From NCBI RefSeq assembly GCF_039982735.1, contig NZ_JBDWXV010000008.1:186001-250000 (forward strand): a stretch of 64,000 nt of DNA, given 5' to 3'. This DNA is from Saccharospirillum sp039982735. GTDB taxonomy: Bacteria; Pseudomonadota; Gammaproteobacteria; Pseudomonadales; Natronospirillaceae. How positions within the stretch are numbered: the stretch's first letter is position 1; each line of letters begins with the position of its first letter. The translations under genes and the position numbers were made by a program. The notes under the pieces were generated by a model, which was not told where the DNA came from, ran no database searches, and worked only from the letters and a program-made list of their open reading frames with translations. Shown one piece after another: positions 58,851 through 64,000 of the stretch.

Positions 58851-60121
58851 AACGGCTCCAGTTGGCACCAGCGGCTGATAAACAGCACATAGGCTCGCAG
58901 TACGTGACGGATGGATTCGATGTTGACGCACTCATCGACGCCGTGAATGTTTTTGGCGACCGGTCCATAGCAGGTGCCGCCGGTTCGGTTGTAGAAATGA
59001 AAGGCGCGCAAATCGGTGGTGGCGGTAGACCAGTAGGGTTCGGGGTCGGCACCGGTCAGGCTGTGGTGGCATTGCGATAACAGCTCAATACCCGGATTGC
59101 CGGTATCGACCAGGTGCCCCTCAGAGCGAAAACCATGAAATCTCAACACCGGTCGTTCTTCAGCGAACGCCGGGTCTCTCAGGCAGGCCTGGTCAATGCA
59201 GTGGCTGACGCGTTGCATGATGTCATTGGCGGTCATGCCCGGGGGAAAACCAATGCGGCCTTCCATTTCGGCAAACGCCGGCACACTGGATGGCCAGTTA
59301 CCGCCAGCAATGGCGCCAATATTCAGGTTAAAGGGATGGTCGATTTCCCGGTACGGGCCTACTCGATGCTGTTCGTTAAGCTCTGCTTCCAGGTCTTGCA
59401 GCCAGGGAATCAATCGCTGGAGTTTCTCGATGGCGTTTATGCCCGTCCCGGCAGCCTGCACGTGAACCGGCTTACCACGCACACCGAGCTTGAACCAAAG
59501 TACACCGATCTGGCCGGAATAGAGGGTTGGACCGAACGGTTCGGGAATCAATACAAAATCGCCACCGAATCCCTGGTGTAAACAGGCCAGAGCGCCGTTA
59601 CCTGAACACTCTTCTTCAACCACAGCTTGCACGGTGAGCGGAGACGTCACCTGGAAGCCCGCCTGTTTAATGGCGTGGACGGCATAAATCATCGCTGCCA
59701 CACCGGCTTGCATGTCGCCAGCGCCACGTCCGTACAGCCAGCCATCGTGTCGCCAGGGTTCGTTGGGCGCAGAGGTCCACATATCAAAGGGGTCGGCAGG
59801 AACGACATCCAGGTGGCCGTTAAACACCAGGGTTTTACCAACTGCTTGAGGGTTTAAACAGGCAACCAGATTGTATTTGCTGTCGTGATCCCAGGGCACC
59901 GGTGCATAAAGCGGATGTTCCGCTAGCTCAGCCTTGTGCATGCCAACCCGGGTGACGGGCAGGCCGAGGTCGGCCATCTGGCTTTCAACACAATTCAGCA
60001 CCGCCTGCTCCTGACCCAGCACGGCATAGGTTTTTACCATGTCTTCAACAAAGGCCAGGGCATCCGGAAAGACGGCATCGGCACTGGTCAGCAGGTCGCT
60101 TTCGCGCTCTGTCAGGCTCAT
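58847..60121 (-). CDS. M20-family (ArgE/DapE-type) deacylase
   Basis: 424 residues. Metal-site motifs: LVFNGHLDVVPADPFDMW (His, Asp), YGRGAGDMQAGVAAMIYAV (bridging Asp), VQAVVEEECSGNG (catalytic Glu-Glu), PEPFGPTLYSGQIGVLWF and a C-terminal His in HGVDECVNIESIRHV. The enzyme removes an acyl group from an N-acylated amino acid or similar amide. It overlaps the thiolase gene by four bases and the CoA-transferase B gene by four bases, so it belongs to the pathway; whether it acts on the first substrate or the acetamido product is open. Confidence 0.9.
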   Translation of the reverse strand: MSLTERESDLLTSADAVFPDALAFVEDMVKTYAVLGQEQAVLNCVESQMADLGLPVTRVGMHKAELAEHPLYAPVPWDHDSKYNLVACLNPQAVGKTLVFNGHLDVVPADPFDMWTSAPNEPWRHDGWLYGRGAGDMQAGVAAMIYAVHAIKQAGFQVTSPLTVQAVVEEECSGNGALACLHQGFGGDFVLIPEPFGPTLYSGQIGVLWFKLGVRGKPVHVQAAGTGINAIEKLQRLIPWLQDLEAELNEQHRVGPYREIDHPFNLNIGAIAGGNWPSSVPAFAEMEGRIGFPPGMTANDIMQRVSHCIDQACLRDPAFAEERPVLRFHGFRSEGHLVDTGNPGIELLSQCHHSLTGADPEPYWSTATTDLRAFHFYNRTGGTCYGPVAKNIHGVDECVNIESIRHVLRAYVLFISRWCQLEPL

Positions 60122-60765
60122 GCCGTGCCTCCTTCGTTAGCAAAAGTCAGCTCGGCCTCAGTCAGTGCCTGCAAGTCGGCATCGCTGATCTCAATCAGTT
60201 TTTCGCGTACCACCAGCCCCTGGTCGGTCACGTCTATCACGGCCAGGTCTGAAATGATCCGGCTGACGCAGGCCTTGGCGGTCAGCGGCAAACGGCAGGT
60301 TTTCAGAATTTTCGGATTGCCGTGCTTGTCTGTGTGGGTGGTGAGCACGACGATGCGCTGGGTCTTCTGGGCCAACTCCATAGCGCCGCCAATACCCGGC
60401 GAAAACTTGCCCGGAATTTTCCAGTTGGCGAGGTTACCGTGCGCATCAACTTCGAAGGCACCAATCATGGTAAGGTCCAGCCGGGCACGGCGAATCATCG
60501 CGAAGGACACAGCGCTGTCGAACAGACTCGCGCCTTCGCGCAGGGAAACGTAAGCCCCCGCGGCATCAATTAGAAAAGGGTCCATGTGTTCCGGCGCCGC
60601 TTGCTTCCAGGCACCGAGAATGCCATTTTCAGAATGAATCTGAACATCGAAGTCATCCGGCAGGTAATGCATGACTTGCGTCGGCAAACCAATACCGAGA
60701 TTAACAATGCTGCCGGGTGCGATCTCCATCACCGCCCGGCGTAGAATGCGTTCAACGACGGACAT
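60118..60765 (-). CDS. 3-oxoacid CoA-transferase family I, subunit B
   Basis: 215 residues from the ATG at 60765. NLGIGLPTQV (oxyanion/CoA region) and the catalytic glutamate in IHSENGILG (about residue 42) identify the beta subunit. Also seen are GGAMELAQKTQRIVVLTTHTDKHGNPKIL and CRLPLTAKACVSRIISDLAV. It moves CoA from a donor such as succinyl-CoA or acetyl-CoA to a 3-oxo acid. It overlaps subunit A by 14 bases. Confidence 0.93.
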   Translation of the reverse strand: MSVVERILRRAVMEIAPGSIVNLGIGLPTQVMHYLPDDFDVQIHSENGILGAWKQAAPEHMDPFLIDAAGAYVSLREGASLFDSAVSFAMIRRARLDLTMIGAFEVDAHGNLANWKIPGKFSPGIGGAMELAQKTQRIVVLTTHTDKHGNPKILKTCRLPLTAKACVSRIISDLAVIDVTDQGLVVREKLIEISDADLQALTEAELTFANEGGTA

Positions 60766-61447
60766 GATGTTCCAGAATCCCATAGTCTGAGGTGAGTGAT
60801 GCCAGCGGTACCACGCTGTCGACAAAAGCACCCGGTGTGTGCACCTGCTCCGGTTTAAAACAGCCCGGCGCACCCAGATCCGGCGTCTCGACGATGACAT
60901 GGTTCGCCGCCATGGCCATCAGCGGGCTGAAGTTAATAGCCGAGCCCTGGTACACCAAGTTACCCAGCCAGTCGGCATGCGCAGCATGAAGCAATGCAAA
61001 ATCAGCCGACAGCGCCATTTCGACCTTGTAGGTTTTGCCCTGCCAATCTAGCAGGTCATCCGGTCGGGTAATCTCTGAATCGATGCCGATGTCCGTCAGA
61101 AAACCAAAGCTACCGGCACCGGCGGTGCGGATTTTTTCCGCCAGCATACCCTGGGGGTGAAACTGCACTTCAACGTCGCCCTGGTTCATCCGGTCAATCA
61201 CGCCCTTGTTCAATCCAATGTGCGTGGTAATCAGCTTTTTTACCTGGCCATTTTCGATCAACCGGCTCACGCCATGCGCGGCCTCATTGGCATCGTTCTT
61301 GATTAACGTGAGGTCAGTTTGCCCCTGCCTCACTAACTCTCGTATCAGAGTGAAGGGGGTGCCCGGGTTGCCAAAACCACCGACCATAATCACGGCACCC
61401 GAAGGAATGGCCGCAATGGCATTTTCCAGAGTCCGGTTCTTTTTCAT
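60752..61447 (-). CDS. 3-oxoacid CoA-transferase family I, subunit A
   Basis: 231 residues. The glycine-rich VMVGGFGNPGTPFTLIREL motif (residues 19-37) is the alpha-subunit CoA-binding signature. Further segments are THIGLNKGVIDRMNQGDVEVQFHPQGMLAEKIRTAGAG. The pair resembles AtoDA/ScoAB enzymes. It starts two bases after the aminotransferase stop, so aminotransferase, A and B are one translational series. Confidence 0.93.
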   Translation of the reverse strand: MKKNRTLENAIAAIPSGAVIMVGGFGNPGTPFTLIRELVRQGQTDLTLIKNDANEAAHGVSRLIENGQVKKLITTHIGLNKGVIDRMNQGDVEVQFHPQGMLAEKIRTAGAGSFGFLTDIGIDSEITRPDDLLDWQGKTYKVEMALSADFALLHAAHADWLGNLVYQGSAINFSPLMAMAANHVIVETPDLGAPGCFKPEQVHTPGAFVDSVVPLASLTSDYGILEHHVRR

Positions 61448-61449
61448 AT

Positions 61450-62784
61450 TCAGGCCGCCTGCTCGCGTACCAGCCGTTCAAAGTCAGCCAGGCTCTGGTC
61501 GAACAACTCAATGATGTCGTCGATATCCGATGCGGTTACCGTTAAAGGCGGGGTAATTAATACATGGTCTCCTTCCACGCCATTGAGACAGCGTCGCGGA
61601 TAAATCAGCAGGCCGCGCGCCTTTGCCACCGCCGTGAGTTTGTCAAAGGCATTAAACGAAGCCGGGAAAGGTTGTTGGGTCGCAGGGTCTTGCACCAGCT
61701 CTACACCCTGCAATAAGCCGATACCGCGTACATTGCCAATGCAGGAGTATTTGCTGGCCAGTTGTTCGAGTTGCTGTCGTAAATAGGTGCCCTGTTCAGC
61801 GGCATTGCTGACCAGGTTTTCCGATTTCATCACCTCGATCACTGCCTGACCGGTGGCACAGGCCAGCGGGTTTCCGGCATAGGTATGGCCATGCATAAAG
61901 CCACCACTGCGGCCGACCGAGTCGACCAGCTCCTGTCGCGCCATCATCCCGGCGATGGGGTAATAGCCAGACCCGAGGCCTTTGGCCAGTGCCAGAATAT
62001 CCGGTGTCACGCCGTAATGCTGGTAGGCAAACCAGGCACCGGTGCGGCCCATGCCACTGAGCACTTCATCCATGATCAACAGACAACCATACCGGTCGCA
62101 CAGAGTGCGCAACCCTTCCATATACGACCGGGTAAGCATGCGACCGCCCGTGCTCGCGCCACCCACCGGCTCTACAGCAATGGCAGCGATGGTGCCTGGC
62201 CCGGCGGCGAGCATGGCGCTTTCAGTTTGATCAAGCACCGCTGCAATGTGTTCTTCCACACTGGCTTCCCGGTAACGATAGAGATCCGGCGATGGCACCT
62301 TGACTGAGCCAATGGTGATGGAACGATAAGGCGCTTCCAGGGGTTCATAGCCGGTGAGCCCCAGAGCGCCCAGAGTACTGCCATGATATGACGGTCGCAG
62401 CGATACGAACTTGCTGCGTTCAGGCTGACCCTCGGCTACGAAATACTGAATCGCGAGTTTGATCGCGCTTTCAACGGCCTCTGAGCCACTGCCGACGAAG
62501 AAGACTTTCTGCAAATCACCCGCTGTCAGCTCCACCATCGAGCTGGCCAGATCCAATGCAACCTGGCTTTCAAATTGAGTGCGGTAACTGAAGGCGACCT
62601 TATCGAGTTGGGCAGCCATGGCGCGTTTTACGGTGGGGTGGTTGTGACCAATATTGCAAGTGATGGCGCCGGAGCAGCCATCAATGTAACGACGCCCTGT
62701 GGTATCCCAGATATAAATGCCGTCGGCGTGGCTGACCAGCGGCATGTCATTGCTGGTCAGGTAAAACAAAGCGTTGCTGGACAT
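61450..62784 (-). CDS. Class III (omega-amino-acid type) aminotransferase
   Basis: 444 residues from the ATG at 62784 (AAGGA ten bases upstream). Fold type I PLP enzyme: VGSGSEAVESAIKLA (phosphate site), SYHGSTLGALGLTGYEP, the cofactor Asp239 in LLIMDEVLSGMGRTGAW, the Schiff-base Lys268 in LALAKGLGSGYYPIAG and THTYAGNPLACA-like GHTYAGNPLACATG. Class III enzymes commonly act on omega- or beta-amino groups, so the product can be a 3-oxo acid for the adjoining CoA-transferase. First gene of the run, with a well-formed promoter at 62835-62864. Confidence 0.93.
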   Translation of the reverse strand: MSSNALFYLTSNDMPLVSHADGIYIWDTTGRRYIDGCSGAITCNIGHNHPTVKRAMAAQLDKVAFSYRTQFESQVALDLASSMVELTAGDLQKVFFVGSGSEAVESAIKLAIQYFVAEGQPERSKFVSLRPSYHGSTLGALGLTGYEPLEAPYRSITIGSVKVPSPDLYRYREASVEEHIAAVLDQTESAMLAAGPGTIAAIAVEPVGGASTGGRMLTRSYMEGLRTLCDRYGCLLIMDEVLSGMGRTGAWFAYQHYGVTPDILALAKGLGSGYYPIAGMMARQELVDSVGRSGGFMHGHTYAGNPLACATGQAVIEVMKSENLVSNAAEQGTYLRQQLEQLASKYSCIGNVRGIGLLQGVELVQDPATQQPFPASFNAFDKLTAVAKARGLLIYPRRCLNGVEGDHVLITPPLTVTASDIDDIIELFDQSLADFERLVREQAA

Positions 62785-62834
62785 TGAGTCGATGTTCCTT
62801 ATGCACAAAGCGGTGTTTTTTTGAACGATTCCGC

Positions 62835-62864
62835 ATTATAGGAACAGCTAAAAATTTATTTCAA
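62835..62864 (-). promoter_or_regulatory. Sigma-70 promoter of the catabolic operon
   Basis: On the minus strand, -35 TTGAAA (62859-62864) and a perfect -10 TATAAT (62835-62840) are spaced 18 bases apart, 50 bases before the aminotransferase start. A symmetric site for the divergent LysR regulator lies directly upstream of the -35 box. Confidence 0.7.
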
Positions 62865-62867
62865 CGC

Positions 62868-62885
62868 ATAATGTTTTTTCATTAT
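62868..62885. promoter_or_regulatory. Candidate LysR operator
   Basis: Perfect inverted repeat ATAATG-N6-CATTAT, three bases upstream of the operon's -35 box, the usual place for LysR activator binding. A second small palindrome, TGACT-TAT-AGTCA, follows at 62890-62902 near the regulator's own promoter. Confidence 0.6.
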
Positions 62886-62940
62886 TTGATGACTTATAGT
62901 CATGTTATTGTCTAAAAAACAGCGACTGAGTGCTGGCGTT

Positions 62941-63867
62941 ATGAGTGATATAAACCTTAACTCTTTGAAATCTTTGCTGATTTTCAAAACCCTTTATGAA
63001 ACCGGCACGGCCACGAGAACGGCTCGAGACCTGGGCATTACCCAGTCTGGCGTCAGCCGATCTCTCGCGCAGCTGGAAGAAAACATTGGCATCGCGCTAT
63101 TCATGCGCCACAAGAAGCGGCTGGTCGCACTGCCCGAAGCCGATGAGCTTTATGGAGAGATACTGGGGTTACTAAGTAATCTGGAGAATATGAAGCACAG
63201 CATTGTGGCGTTACGTGAGTTTGGTGCTTCACGGATACGCATTGCCTGTGCACCGGCCCTTGGTTTCGCGTATGTACCTAAAACCATTGCCCGTATTCTG
63301 AGTGACAACCCGAAATACAGCGTCTACCTGGACATTATGCCCAGTCCGGAAGTGGTTCGGGCGGTTGAAGCGGGTTATTTCGATGTTGGGTTTGTTACCC
63401 TGCCAGTCACCAGCCAGGCACTGGTGGTCGACGAATTGATCTCAACTGAAGCCGTCTGCCTGATGCCGAAAAACCACAGCCTGGCCAAGGCAAGCATCAT
63501 CACGACTGAAGATTTAAAAGGTCAGCACCTGGTCATTCCCAACCAGCCTAATCTCGCTGCCGACCAGCTTCTGTTGCACCTTTCGGAAAAAAACATTCGA
63601 ATCGCAGGTAAAACAGAAGCCAATATAGCCTCCATTTGCTCTCTGGTTGCCAATGGCGTGGGCATCACACTGATCAACCCCATCACGGCCTACGACCACC
63701 AGGCGACGCGCGATGACCTACTGATCAAACCCTTCAAACCGGCCTTTCATTACCGTTTTGGTTTGGTTTACAAACAGAACTGGGCCAATAACCGGTTGAT
63801 CGGATTGCTTAAGGAAATGCTACCGGAACTGCCGGACCACCTGGTGGCCGAGAGACTGAAAAGCTGA
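62941..63867 (+). CDS. LysR-family transcriptional regulator
   Basis: 308 residues from the ATG at 62941; an ATG 13 codons upstream is also possible. Winged helix-turn-helix at about 5-62 (SLLIFKTLYETGTATRTARDLGITQSGVSRSL) and an effector-binding domain with two periplasmic-binding-like lobes (about 88-300, RIRIACAPALGFAYVPKTI, LVANGVGITLINPITA). Divergent position and the operator-like repeat between make it the likely regulator of the aminotransferase/CoA-transferase/thiolase/transporter genes, responding to the substrate or an intermediate. Confidence 0.92.
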   Translation: MSDINLNSLKSLLIFKTLYETGTATRTARDLGITQSGVSRSLAQLEENIGIALFMRHKKRLVALPEADELYGEILGLLSNLENMKHSIVALREFGASRIRIACAPALGFAYVPKTIARILSDNPKYSVYLDIMPSPEVVRAVEAGYFDVGFVTLPVTSQALVVDELISTEAVCLMPKNHSLAKASIITTEDLKGQHLVIPNQPNLAADQLLLHLSEKNIRIAGKTEANIASICSLVANGVGITLINPITAYDHQATRDDLLIKPFKPAFHYRFGLVYKQNWANNRLIGLLKEMLPELPDHLVAERLKS

Positions 63868-63888
63868 GCGGAGCCAGTTCAGAGCAAC

Positions 63889-63907
63889 CGGTTTTCACAA
63901 TCGGTTA
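63889..63907. terminator. Weak hairpin between convergent genes at the right edge
   Basis: AACCG/CGGTT arms around an A/T-rich loop lie between the LysR stop and the end of a convergent gene. It is short, with no clear T-run; low-confidence terminator. Confidence 0.3.
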
Positions 63908-63912
63908 AGACG

Positions 63913-64000
63913 TTACTCGGATATCCACCACCGATCATCGCTGAACACCAGATCGACCCTCGCCTGATCACTCCAGTTAGGGATCGTAAACTGCCCCCGG
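63913..64000 (-). CDS. C-terminal end of an unidentified protein (partial)
   Basis: On the minus strand the frame ending in TAA at 63913-63915 reads GQFTIPNWSDQARVDLVFSD followed by DRWWISE. This looks like a genuine protein C-terminus (mixed polarity, Trp-rich last strand). Only about 28 codons are inside the window and I do not recognise the family. Convergent with the LysR gene. Confidence 0.5.
   Translation of the reverse strand, partial: RGQFTIPNWSDQARVDLVFSDDRWWISE

Noticed and set aside
1..64000. tRNA or rRNA genes
   Set aside because: No T-arm/acceptor pattern or conserved rRNA segment was recognised in any intergenic region.

Overview
The window is about 57-58% G+C by eye and densely packed. 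It comes from a gammaproteobacterial chromosome. The tsaE-amiB-mutL-miaA-hfq-hflX-hflK-hflC-(hisZ)-purA-rnr-rlmB block, with hisZ between hflC and purA as in pseudomonads, together with orn-rsgA, pobA/pobR, pntAB and two secreted chitinases, suggests a heterotrophic, probably marine member of the Oceanospirillales/Pseudomonadales side of the Gammaproteobacteria (Saccharospirillaceae-like is my best guess; the genus cannot be read from the sequence). No rRNA, tRNA, CRISPR array, insertion sequence or prophage was seen.

Layout. 1-126: start of a TRAP-transporter binding protein running off the left edge. 0.7-10 kb: pntAB transhydrogenase, an orphan MbcA/ParS-like protein, a KAS III-type condensing enzyme, a CnoX-like thioredoxin-TPR chaperone and a large M16 metallopeptidase. 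10-15 kb: a degenerate histidine-kinase-like membrane protein divergent from the deoC-deoA-deoB nucleoside-catabolic operon. 15-31 kb, minus strand: the RNA-processing, repair and stress block rlmB-rnr-purA-hisZ-hflCKX-hfq-miaA-mutL-ami-tsaE, with queG divergent. 32-45.6 kb: about 14 kb of accessory genes (YigZ, SGNH hydrolase, outer-membrane barrel, voltage-gated K+ channel, pobA/pobR, an Lgt-like/TlpA fusion, YebC, GNAT, two chitinases, a P-loop kinase) sitting between queG and orn-rsgA, which are close neighbours in many relatives. 45.7-52.5 kb: orn, rsgA, a DUF7931-type protein, a rhombosortase-type serine protease fused to a lipoprotein-like tail, a diguanylate cyclase, an Asp/Glu racemase, an SMR pump and an SRPBCC protein.

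52.7-63.9 kb: an apparently coherent catabolic and uptake island under a divergent LysR regulator. It holds a class III aminotransferase, CoA-transferase A and B, an M20 deacylase, a thiolase, a polar amino-acid ABC transporter, an HDAC-type acetylpolyamine amidohydrolase and RidA. This gene set matches, step by step, the biochemically described bacterial degradation of N6-acetyl-beta-lysine (transamination, CoA transfer, thiolysis to 4-acetamidobutyryl-CoA, deacetylation to 4-aminobutyrate). I put it forward as the main candidate for an undescribed gene system.

A second theme is a family of at least eight long palindromic intergenic repeats (about 90-150 bp; near 4.4, 5.9, 14.9, 18.5, 18.8, 35.4, 37.9 and 56.5 kb). 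Each has a conserved core that can fold into two small hairpins, enclosed by long arms that differ from copy to copy yet stay self-complementary. Other unusual points are an rnr gene whose conserved N-terminus can only be reached from a non-canonical AUC start, a protease carrying a GlyGly-CTERM signal directly followed by a lipobox, and several terminator/attenuator hairpins between operon genes.
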